Part shown: positions 1 to 6,153 of the stretch, one piece after another
Numbering within the stretch: the stretch's first letter is position 1
How the letters are laid out: each line of letters starts with the position of its first letter
Origin: Dehalococcoidia bacterium
GTDB taxonomy: Bacteria > Chloroflexota > Dehalococcoidia > GIF9 > AB-539-J10
Length of the DNA: 7,076 nucleotides
Direction: 5' to 3'
NCBI GenBank assembly: GCA_003562555.1
Contig: PWUO01000209.1
Coordinates: 1 to 7,076 of the forward strand
Position numbers and translations under genes: made by a program
Notes under the pieces: generated by a model
Database searches by the model: none
Told to the model about the DNA's origin: nothing
The model's input: the letters and a program-made list of their open reading frames with translations, nothing else

Positions 1-1246
1 CAAAGACCACTGCAGCGCCGATACCCTGTGCGATCAACTGACCCGCTCCACCTCCGTAGAACAGGCCGACCACCATGGGACCCTCGGTGGTATAGAGTCC
101 GTAGGTGCCATCGGCGAACAGGCCGACCGACAGCAAGCCCCATATTCCATTGAGGCCATGCACGCTGACGGCGCCAACGGGATCGTCCACCCTCATACGA
201 TCAAAGAGCAACACGCCAACCACCACAATCACCCCGGCCACCGCACCGATCACGATCGCCGCCCATCCCTCAACCCACGCACACGGCGCGGTGATGCCTA
301 CGAGACCGGCGATTGCTCCATTCAGCGCCATACCGACATCGAGCTTCTTCGTGATCGCATGAATCGCGATGAGAGACGCCACTGCACCGGCCGAGGCAGC
401 GAGCGTGGTGTTGACCGCGATGACCGCACTTCTCAGTTCAAGAGCAGAGAGCGTGCTGCCCGCATTAAATCCGTACCATCCGAACCAGAGGATGAAGACA
501 CCGAGCGCGGCAAGCGTCATGCTGTGGCCGGGGATTGCGTGAGCCTTGCCGTGCGCATCGAACTTCCCGATTCTCGGGCCGAGAACCAGCGCCCCGGCAA
601 GACCCATGAATCCTCCAACCGCGTGAACGACACCCGACCCGGCGAAGTCGACATGCCCCACGCCGTAGGGCAGCGAAGCCAGCCACCCTCCGCCCCACAC
701 CCAGTGTCCGTACACCGGGTAGATGAGCGCACAAATCGCGATACTGTAGAGGAAATAGGCCTTGACCTTGAGCCGCTCGGCGACCGCACCAGCCACGATC
801 GTCGCCGCCGTGGCTGCGAACATGACCTGAAACAGGAACAGCAGGTAGTGCCCCACGTCATACTGATCGCCGGCCAGAAACCAGCCGGTCGTTCCGAACA
901 GGCCGGCCCTGTCGGCACCGAACATCAGGGCAAAACCAACCGCGAAGTACGCCAGCGATCCGATCGCAAAATCCATCAGGTTCTTCATCATCAGGTTGAC
1001 CACGTTCTTGGCACGGCAGAGTCCAGCCGTGAGCATCGCGAAGCCTCCCTGCATGATGAACACCAGCGCGGCGGCGATGATGATCCAGACGTAATCAACC
1101 GGCGCGCCCGGATTGTCCAGGAGCGTTGTCGCCCCGGACGGGTCCGCGGCCATTACCGCAACAGGCTGTACCAGTATGGCCAGAAACGCCACTGCAAGCA
1201 GCAGCGCCACGCCCCTTGAGACAGTCCGCAGTCTCAGTGCACGCAT
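1..1246 (-). CDS. amt: Ammonium channel/transporter, Amt family (3' end cut by window edge)
   Basis: This gene encodes an inner-membrane channel that conducts ammonium/ammonia for nitrogen uptake. Reading the minus strand from ATG at 1246, the frame stays open for 415 codons to the window edge. Residues 1-33 look like a signal peptide (Arg-rich start, hydrophobic stretch, V-M-A before A-D), as in other Amt proteins. About ten full membrane helices follow, and the window ends inside what should be helix 11, so the cytoplasmic tail that usually contacts PII is missing. Hallmarks seen: DFAGSGVVH at about 200-208 (Asp200 and first pore His208), WYGFNAGS around 257-264 (Phe gate residue 260), RVDDPVGAVSVHG with the second pore His373, and GLFYGGG at 404-410. 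The GSGVVH form resembles the plant-AMT1-like branch more than E. coli AmtB (GGTVVH). A strong ribosome site supports the start. A glnK gene beyond the edge would be typical but cannot be seen. Confidence 0.96.
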   Translation of the reverse strand, partial: MRALRLRTVSRGVALLLAVAFLAILVQPVAVMAADPSGATTLLDNPGAPVDYVWIIIAAALVFIMQGGFAMLTAGLCRAKNVVNLMMKNLMDFAIGSLAYFAVGFALMFGADRAGLFGTTGWFLAGDQYDVGHYLLFLFQVMFAATAATIVAGAVAERLKVKAYFLYSIAICALIYPVYGHWVWGGGWLASLPYGVGHVDFAGSGVVHAVGGFMGLAGALVLGPRIGKFDAHGKAHAIPGHSMTLAALGVFILWFGWYGFNAGSTLSALELRSAVIAVNTTLAASAGAVASLIAIHAITKKLDVGMALNGAIAGLVGITAPCAWVEGWAAIVIGAVAGVIVVVGVLLFDRMRVDDPVGAVSVHGLNGIWGLLSVGLFADGTYGLYTTEGPMVVGLFYGGGAGQLIAQGIGAAVVF

Positions 1247-1254
1247 CCTCGTGT

Positions 1255-1262
1255 ACCTCCTT
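1255..1262 (-). promoter_or_regulatory. Ribosome binding site of amt
   Basis: On the minus strand the sequence AAGGAGGT lies 8 nt upstream of the ATG at 1246. It is a near-perfect anti-16S match. It fixes the amt start and implies strong translation. Confidence 0.9.
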
Positions 1263-1274
1263 AACCTGCACATT

Positions 1275-1294
1275 GGACCCCAAGTGTGAGGTCC
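1275..1294. repeat. Short inverted repeat in the amt/kinase divergent region
   Basis: GGACC (1275-1279) and GGTCC (1290-1294) form a 5-bp inverted repeat around a 10-nt centre, 29 nt or more upstream of the amt start. It could be an operator half-site pair or a small hairpin in the amt leader. Five base pairs can occur by chance in a GC-rich sequence, so the call is weak. Confidence 0.25.
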
Positions 1295-1366
1295 GAAGAT
1301 TGCGGAGGCGTTACTGCAATGTTTCGACCGGGTTAAAGGCGGCTGGAGCGTCCACGAAACGGCCGA

Positions 1367-1375
1367 TGCTACAAT
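1367..1375 (+). promoter_or_regulatory. Possible extended -10 promoter element for the kinase operon
   Basis: TGcTACAAT matches an extended -10 motif (TG-n-TATAAT, five of six in the hexamer). No good -35 box lies 16-18 nt upstream, which extended -10 promoters tolerate. Transcription would start near 1382, leaving a leader of only about 15 nt that begins almost at the Shine-Dalgarno sequence. That tight fit lowers confidence. Confidence 0.35.
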
Positions 1376-1382
1376 GCACAGT

Positions 1383-1388
1383 AAGGAG
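1383..1388 (+). promoter_or_regulatory. Ribosome binding site deciding a TTG start for the kinase
   Basis: AAGGAG lies 8 nt before the TTG at 1397. This ideal spacing supports TTG as the true start; the next in-frame ATG (1451) would cut into the first membrane helix. Confidence 0.8.
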
Positions 1389-1396
1389 TCATCACG

Positions 1397-3253
1397 TTGC
1401 CTGTACGCTGGCGCCAGAGCCTCACCGGCCGCATCGTAATCTTCATAACCATGGTCGTGGCGCTCTGTGGCATCCTCTCGGTGCTCACCATAGCGGCGGT
1501 CATCGCGACACAGCTTGAAACCCGTTACCGAACCGACCGGCACACGACTATCGAGCACCTCTCCACGTCACTCGTTCCAATGGTCGAGCTCGGGGATTAC
1601 CCTCGAGTCGAGAGGACGATCAGTGCCGTTCTCGTGTACGAGAACGTAGTCTCCGTGGCCGTGTACGACGCCGATGAGGTGCTGATTCGTTCGGTGGTTC
1701 AGCTCGGCGAGGAGCATGAACCCACGGACACGATAAGCCACGTCCTATGGCTGGAGGACGTCAAGGTCGGACGGATGGAGATCGGTTTCTCGCGAGTCTA
1801 CATCGAGGAACAGGTGAAGAGACTTACACTTATACTCGCGCTCGCAATCACCTTTCTGCTTGCAGTGACGGCAGGAGCCTTGCTCTGGTACCTGGGGCGC
1901 ACGGTGGTGAGCCCGCTCCGCACGTTCACAAACACCGTGCGCGCCATGACCTCACGCAGCATGGGAGTTCGTGTCCCGGTGAGAAGCCGGGACGAGATCG
2001 GCGTGCTCGCACACAGCTTCAACACCATGGCGCAGGATCTGCAGGAATCGCATCTCCGGCTTCAGGATGCACACAGTCGACTCGAAGAACGATACCTGGA
2101 GCGTGCGGCGAGGGACGAACGGCGAGCGGAACAGGTGCGCACGATATTTGAACTGCGCCAGCAGCTCATCAGGATTAGCGACCTGAACGAGTTGCTTCAG
2201 TACGTTGCCTCGGCGCTGCAGAGGGCATTCTCCTACTTCAGCGTCAGCATATTCCTCGTTGACCCGGATACCGGCGACCTGGAACTGGCCGCGGCGACTG
2301 ATGGCGGATGGAGAACCAGTCCCCTGATGCAAAGTGTGAAACCCGGGGATGGCATAGTCGGCGACGTCCTGCAGTCATGCCGACCACTCCTCGTAACTGA
2401 TGTGGCACATGAGCCACGCTATGTGGAAGTGCCGGAACTGCGCGAGACAAAGGCGGAGCTTGCCGTACCCATCAACATCGGTGCACTCACGCTCGGAGTC
2501 CTTGATATTCAGGCTGACCGAGAGGGAGGTCTGGACGAGATGGACCTGTTCACCGCTCAGACGGTGGCTGATCAGCTTGCCAACGTCGTTGAGAACGCGA
2601 GACTGGCGCAGGAGACGAGGGAGCTCGCGGTGCTCGATGAGAGAAACCGGATGGCGCGAGAGATTCACGACACACTGGCACAGGGGTTCACCGGCATCGT
2701 CCTGCAACTCGAAGCCGCCGAGCAGAGCCTCTCCGATGCCCCTGACAGTGTGTCCATGCACATCGACCGCGCGAGAAGCCTGGCTCGGGAGAGCCTGAAC
2801 GAGGCGCGCCGTTCCGTCTGGGCGCTGCGACCGGCCACACTGGAGAAGCGCCGGCTGGCTGATGCGCTCAGGCGGGAGGTAAGCCTGCTCTCAGATGAGG
2901 GGAGGATAAAGGCGACCTGCCGCGTGTCCGGCGCATCCAGACCCCTTCCGCCGGACATCGAGGACGCGCTGCTGCGAATCTGCCAGGAATCTCTTACGAA
3001 TGTCAGAAGGCACGCCAACGCGTCAAGAATGCACGTGCAGCTGACGTTCAGCGATAACCGGGTCACGCTCATCATTCGCGACGACGGAGTTGGGTTCGAT
3101 TTCAGGTCGCCCCGAGGTGATTCGTTCGGACTCACTGGAATGGAAGAGCGCGCCAGGCAGTGCAGAGGACGCGCACGAATCAGCAGTGAACCGGGAAATG
3201 GTACGACCGTGGAAGTGATCATCCCGTTGGACAGGAGTGAAGGTGATGAGTGA
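1397..3253 (+). CDS. Membrane sensor histidine kinase, NarX/LiaS-like (extracytoplasmic domain-HAMP-GAF-HisKA_3-HATPase)
   Basis: A 618-residue sensor kinase that should autophosphorylate on His and pass the phosphate to the adjacent regulator. Domains in order: membrane helix about 12-38; extracytoplasmic sensor segment of about 100 residues (39-141), possibly a small PAS/Cache or CHASE8-like fold; membrane helix about 143-165; HAMP about 167-220, entered by V-S-P-L; charged coiled coil about 216-255; GAF about 260-403; HisKA_3 dimerisation with phospho-acceptor His424 in REIHDTLAQGF; HATPase_c with N-box Asn535 (ESLTNVRRHA), G1 box DDGVGFD at 562-568 and G2 box GLTGMEERA at 578-586. All key catalytic residues are present. 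It starts with TTG, and its 3' end overlaps the regulator by 8 nt, implying translational coupling. The ligand cannot be read from the sequence: I see no Cys-rich Fe-S motif like that of NreB and no obvious haem motif, and the GAF cofactor is unknown. Confidence 0.95.
   Translation: MPVRWRQSLTGRIVIFITMVVALCGILSVLTIAAVIATQLETRYRTDRHTTIEHLSTSLVPMVELGDYPRVERTISAVLVYENVVSVAVYDADEVLIRSVVQLGEEHEPTDTISHVLWLEDVKVGRMEIGFSRVYIEEQVKRLTLILALAITFLLAVTAGALLWYLGRTVVSPLRTFTNTVRAMTSRSMGVRVPVRSRDEIGVLAHSFNTMAQDLQESHLRLQDAHSRLEERYLERAARDERRAEQVRTIFELRQQLIRISDLNELLQYVASALQRAFSYFSVSIFLVDPDTGDLELAAATDGGWRTSPLMQSVKPGDGIVGDVLQSCRPLLVTDVAHEPRYVEVPELRETKAELAVPINIGALTLGVLDIQADREGGLDEMDLFTAQTVADQLANVVENARLAQETRELAVLDERNRMAREIHDTLAQGFTGIVLQLEAAEQSLSDAPDSVSMHIDRARSLARESLNEARRSVWALRPATLEKRRLADALRREVSLLSDEGRIKATCRVSGASRPLPPDIEDALLRICQESLTNVRRHANASRMHVQLTFSDNRVTLIIRDDGVGFDFRSPRGDSFGLTGMEERARQCRGRARISSEPGNGTTVEVIIPLDRSEGDE
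3233..3237 (+). promoter_or_regulatory. Ribosome binding site deciding the regulator start
   Basis: AGGAG inside the kinase 3' end lies 8 nt before ATG 3246. The competing in-frame GTG at 3237 shares a base with this site, and has no good site of its own, so ATG 3246 is preferred. Confidence 0.8.
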
Positions 3254-3890
3254 CATCCGAATACTGATTGTGGACGACCATCCTGTGGTAAGGGAAGGCC
3301 TTGCAACCATGCTGGCCCGCCAGGTTGGCATGGCCGTCGTGGGAGAAGCCGGCGATGGCTCCGCCGCAATCGAGAAGGCCATGGAGACAAGACCCGACGT
3401 CATATTAATGGACCTCCGCATGCCCGTGATGGACGGGGTCGAGGCCATGCGCCAGATCACCGAACGCCTTCCATCCACCCGCTTCATCGTCCTGACCACG
3501 TATGACAACGATGACTACATCTTCAAGGGCATTGAGGCAGGTGCGCGCGCGTACCTGCTGAAGGATTCTCCCCGGGAGGAACTCTTCAAAGCGATCCGTG
3601 CCGTGCACAGGGGAGAATCGCTCATCCAGCCTTCGGTAGCCAGTAAGGTTTTGGACCGTTTCGCCACGCTCTCGCGCCAGGCACACGCCACCGAGCTGCT
3701 GTCCGAGCGCGAGATGGCAGTGTTGCGCCTCATGGCCACAGGGGCAGCCAACAAGACGATCGCGGCTCAACTGTGCATCAGCGAGAGCACCGTCAAGACG
3801 CATGTACAGTCCATATTCCAGAAGCTCGATGTGAGCGACCGCACGGAGGCGGTTACACACGCGCTGCAGCGGGGCATCATATCGCTCTAG
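3246..3890 (+). CDS. Response regulator, NarL/FixJ family (REC-LuxR HTH)
   Basis: A 214-residue transcription regulator, the normal length for the family, and the likely partner of the upstream kinase. The receiver domain (about 4-120) has the acidic pair Asp10-Asp11 in IVDDHP, phospho-acceptor Asp56 in MDLRMPVMDG, Thr84 in VLTTYD and Lys106 in LLKD. A linker of about 25 residues leads to a LuxR-type helix-turn-helix (about 149-208), with LSEREMAVLRLMATG and the recognition-helix segment SESTVKTHVQ followed by KLDVSDRTEAV. All residues needed for phosphorylation-dependent DNA binding are intact. The gene start overlaps the kinase stop as ATGAGTGA, so the two are co-translated. Its targets are not known; the divergent amt promoter and its own operon promoter are the nearest candidates. 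A nine-nt longer form starting at GTG 3237 is possible but less likely. Confidence 0.95.
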   Translation: MSDIRILIVDDHPVVREGLATMLARQVGMAVVGEAGDGSAAIEKAMETRPDVILMDLRMPVMDGVEAMRQITERLPSTRFIVLTTYDNDDYIFKGIEAGARAYLLKDSPREELFKAIRAVHRGESLIQPSVASKVLDRFATLSRQAHATELLSEREMAVLRLMATGAANKTIAAQLCISESTVKTHVQSIFQKLDVSDRTEAVTHALQRGIISL

Positions 3891-4037
3891 TCATCCAGAC
3901 TGACGAGACGACACTCCCCCATAAGTGCGATGACCTCGTCGCCCTAATACTCGGGCAGAACTGTATCTCAGGGTGAGCAGGTACTACGCGGGTAGATGTA
4001 CGCTTAAGGCATCCTCGCACGAAGGCGGTTTCTTGTA
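3891..4037. other. Intergenic gap between regulator and lipoprotein genes
   Basis: This 147-nt stretch has no credible gene. A 6-bp inverted repeat, GACGAG (3902-3907) with CTCGTC (3935-3940), has a 27-nt loop and no T-run, so it is not a convincing terminator. TAATAC at 3945-3950 resembles a -10 box but has no matching -35. The gap is large enough for a promoter for the lipoprotein gene, which I cannot place. Confidence 0.5.
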
Positions 4038-4889
4038 GTGAGAAGTGCGGCATTCAGCCTCATTGCCATGCTGGTCCTGCTGTCTGCGACAGCGGCCGGC
4101 TGCAATGACGTCCCCATCACGCAGGAGACGATCGATGAGGCGGTTCACAAAATCGCCAGGGCCAACCGTGAGGTTGAGACCGCGACGTTCGACCTGTCCC
4201 TCTCAGGCATGGTGACAACCGGAGACGGCACAGACACGCGCCAGGTGCTGCTCTACGGAGATGGCACAGGCAGCATAGACAACGCCACTCAGCGAATGCA
4301 CCTGTCCATGACGATGCGGTCGAAGGCGCCCGGCCAGGCTCCAGTGGACCAGTTCCTGGAGTACTACATCGCGGACGGATGGCTGTACATGAGCTCTTCT
4401 TCCCCGGAGGAGAAACCGAGGTGGATCAAGATGCAGATGCCGCCGCAGATGTGGCAGAACCAGGCGGAGCAGCAGGTGGACATGCTCCGCTCGGCAACTG
4501 AGGTCAGCTACCTCGGCATGGAAGACGTCGACGGCGCCATCTGCCACGTCATCAGGATCGTGCCCGGCCGGAAGTCGATACGGCAAGTGCTGGAACAGAC
4601 GCATAGCCAATTCGCCAGCCTCGGCGTGTACGGATATGGCCCTCTGGATCCTGAAGGCGCACCGCCCGAGGTGTCGGTCACCCAGTATGTGGCTGCGGAT
4701 ACCTATCTGTTCATGAGAACGGATCAACAGATGGTGATCGAGATGACTCCGGAGGCGGCGAGTCCTCCTGCCTCAGCAGAGAATTCGGCTACCCTGAACC
4801 TCTCCACAACAATCGTTTTTCGCAATTACGATGAGCCTGTTACTATTCAGGTGCCACAGGGTTCCCTGGCGGCAATCGAGATTGAATAG
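4038..4889 (+). CDS. Secreted lipoprotein, LppX/LprG- or DUF6612-like
   Basis: A 283-residue exported lipoprotein of unknown function. Residues 1-21 form a lipoprotein signal peptide (Arg2, hydrophobic core, T-A-A-G) before the lipid-attachment Cys22. The mature part starts with a helix (about 28-45), followed by alternating polar strands with Met- and Ser-rich segments, including DQFLEYYIADGWLYM, then PRWIKMQMP and a DVDGAICHVIRIVP strand. This resembles the half-barrel lipoproteins of the LppX_LprAFG/LolA type and DUF6612, some of which carry lipids; the assignment comes from pattern, not a search. A Pro/Ala/Ser stretch lies around 237-246. The start is GTG 4038 with only a weak purine-rich site (GAAGGCGG, 4021-4028); the next start, ATG 4068, would destroy the signal peptide. 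It lies 92 nt before the propeller gene on the same strand and may share its transcript. Confidence 0.8.
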   Translation: MRSAAFSLIAMLVLLSATAAGCNDVPITQETIDEAVHKIARANREVETATFDLSLSGMVTTGDGTDTRQVLLYGDGTGSIDNATQRMHLSMTMRSKAPGQAPVDQFLEYYIADGWLYMSSSSPEEKPRWIKMQMPPQMWQNQAEQQVDMLRSATEVSYLGMEDVDGAICHVIRIVPGRKSIRQVLEQTHSQFASLGVYGYGPLDPEGAPPEVSVTQYVAADTYLFMRTDQQMVIEMTPEAASPPASAENSATLNLSTTIVFRNYDEPVTIQVPQGSLAAIEIE

Positions 4890-4971
4890 CTGCAACGGTG
4901 CTCATCGGCAGTCGTGGCTCCGATCGGATATGTGCGACCGGGACCATCTCGCTGGTGTTCGCTAACGCATT

Positions 4972-4976
4972 GGGGG
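4972..4976 (+). promoter_or_regulatory. Possible ribosome binding site deciding the propeller start
   Basis: GGGGG lies 5 nt before TTG 4982. It is a modest match, but the more upstream GTG at 4898 has no purine-rich site at all. Confidence 0.45.
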
Positions 4977-4981
4977 TTGAT

Positions 4982-6139
4982 TTGACTAAGGACACTGCTC
5001 GCTGGATGTTTCCCTCCACCGTCGTGGTATTTCTTGTGATGCTCGCACTACTTTCGGCTCCACCGGGGGAGCGAACAGCGGCATCGCCAGGCGCCTTATC
5101 GCCCGTTCTCTCTCACGTGGGAACCTACCAGGTGCTGGAAGATCCATTTACGATTGCAGCCGGGGACATGAATAACAGCGGTTATGCCGATATCGTCGTT
5201 ACCAATTACACCTCCGGGGCGGTGAGCGTTCTCATCAACCAGGGCGACGGAACGTTCGAGGATCAGCAATCGTACGCAGCGGGCTCCGGGACGTTCGGGC
5301 TCACCCTTGCGGATATCGACGGCGATGGCGATCTCGATGTCGCCGTGGCGAATCAACTTGCCGGCACTCTGAGTGTGTTGCTGAACCAGGGTGACGGAAC
5401 ACTTGCGTCGCGCACGGACATGACCGCCGGAAGTTCCCCACACACGGTGACCATCGCGGACCTCAATGGCAACTCGCTTCCAGACATCGCAGTCCCGAAC
5501 TACCATGCGCGCTCGGTAAGCGTGTTCTACAACCTCGGCAACGGCCAGTTCACTGAACGCGAGATCTTCCCGACGCAGGAGGCTCCTTTCAGCGCACTGG
5601 CAGTGGATATTGGCGGTAACGGCCTTCCTGACATCGTAACCACCTCGTACCAGACGGGGATGCTCGACATCCTCTGGAACGACGGTAGCGGCGGATTCTC
5701 CACACGATCCGCCATCCGTGTCGGCGAGAGCCTGTGGTCAGTGGCCACCGCAGATCTGAGCGGCAATGGCGCACAGGACCTGCTGGTTACACAGTACGAC
5801 AGTGGGACAGTGTCGGTGCTGCTGAATGCGGGTGATGGAACCCTCACTGCCGGCGCACTGTTGCACACGGGAGGAGAAGGTCCCTGCTGGGCCGCACCGT
5901 TCGACATGCACGGCGACGGACTCCTGGATATCGCGGTCGTCGACGCCTCGACGCACCACCTGTACATCTTCAGGAATATGGGCAATGGCTCGTACCGCCT
6001 TGACGCACAGTTCGAGACGGGCAGGGGCCCGAGCTCCATCGCGGTCGCCGACTTCACCGGCAATGGCCGTGATGACCTCGCCGTGGCGAACTGGGAGAGC
6101 GACAACGTGGTAGTCTACCTGTTCCGGGACGCCGGCTAG
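4982..6139 (+). CDS. Secreted seven-bladed FG-GAP/VCBS repeat propeller protein
   Basis: A 385-residue exported protein built almost entirely of FG-GAP/VCBS repeats. From TTG 4982 the N-terminus is a textbook signal peptide: T-K-D-T-A-R-W, then a hydrophobic run (F-P-S-T-V-V-V-F-L-V-M-L-A-L-L), ending near residues 25-33. Seven repeats follow; their leading Asp residues sit at 62, 111, 160, 209, 258, 308 and 357, a 49-49-49-49-50-49 spacing. Each repeat runs D-x-x-G-x-G-x-x-D-[IVL]-x-V, then V-S-V-L-x-N-x-G-D-G-T-[FL]. Seven such units make one closed beta-propeller. Only repeat 2 has a full Ca-binding loop (DIDGDGDLD). No membrane anchor, lipobox, sorting signal or enzyme domain is visible. 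An alternative start at GTG 4898 adds 28 residues that would spoil the signal peptide. Likely roles are surface binding or scaffolding with the lipoprotein upstream; this is inference. Confidence 0.85.
   Translation: MTKDTARWMFPSTVVVFLVMLALLSAPPGERTAASPGALSPVLSHVGTYQVLEDPFTIAAGDMNNSGYADIVVTNYTSGAVSVLINQGDGTFEDQQSYAAGSGTFGLTLADIDGDGDLDVAVANQLAGTLSVLLNQGDGTLASRTDMTAGSSPHTVTIADLNGNSLPDIAVPNYHARSVSVFYNLGNGQFTEREIFPTQEAPFSALAVDIGGNGLPDIVTTSYQTGMLDILWNDGSGGFSTRSAIRVGESLWSVATADLSGNGAQDLLVTQYDSGTVSVLLNAGDGTLTAGALLHTGGEGPCWAAPFDMHGDGLLDIAVVDASTHHLYIFRNMGNGSYRLDAQFETGRGPSSIAVADFTGNGRDDLAVANWESDNVVVYLFRDAG
5165..6136 (+). repeat. Seven tandem 147-nt-period coding repeats (propeller blades)
   Basis: The blades start at codons at 5165, 5312, 5459, 5606, 5753, 5903 and 6050, a period of 147 nt with one 3-nt insertion between blades 5 and 6. 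Similarity is clear in protein (for example SVLINQGDGTF, SVLLNQGDGTL, SVLLNAGDGTL) but the DNA has diverged, so the duplications are old. The last blade is shortened at its C-terminal strand and ends in F-R-D-A-G. Confidence 0.85.
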
Positions 6140-6148
6140 GTTACCGGC
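6131..6148. terminator. Possible small hairpin between convergent genes
   Basis: GCCGG (6131-6135) and CCGGC (6144-6148) can pair around an 8-nt loop that spans the propeller stop codon. It lies between two converging genes, where a shared terminator is expected, but there is no T-run on either strand. Confidence 0.25.
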
Positions 6149-6153
6149 CGCAC

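Noticed and set aside
158..1219. Plus-strand open frame of 353 codons
   Set aside because: It lies wholly antisense to amt. Its Arg/His/Asp/Glu-rich, low-hydrophobic composition is what the reverse strand of a membrane protein gene gives in a GC-rich genome, and it has no recognisable motif. The minus strand has a full set of Amt motifs.
1268..1282. Sigma-54-like GG-N10-GC on the minus strand upstream of amt
   Set aside because: Transcription would begin inside the amt ribosome site, and only about seven of the consensus bases match.
2665..3390. Minus-strand open frame of 241 codons
   Set aside because: It is antisense to the kinase ATPase domain and the start of the regulator, both of which have intact catalytic motifs; it is a coding shadow.
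3902..3940. Terminator after the response regulator
   Set aside because: The only paired arms are 6 bp with a 27-nt loop, and there is no T-run.
4898..4981. GTG 4898 as the propeller start
   Set aside because: There is no ribosome site, and the extra 28 residues would place an unrelated stretch before a good signal peptide. TTG 4982 fits better, though experimental proof is lacking.
5527..6105. Minus-strand open frame of 192 codons
   Set aside because: It is antisense to the propeller repeats. Its repeated Leu-Pro and Ser-rich pattern is the reverse reading of the Gly-Asn-Gly blade motifs.
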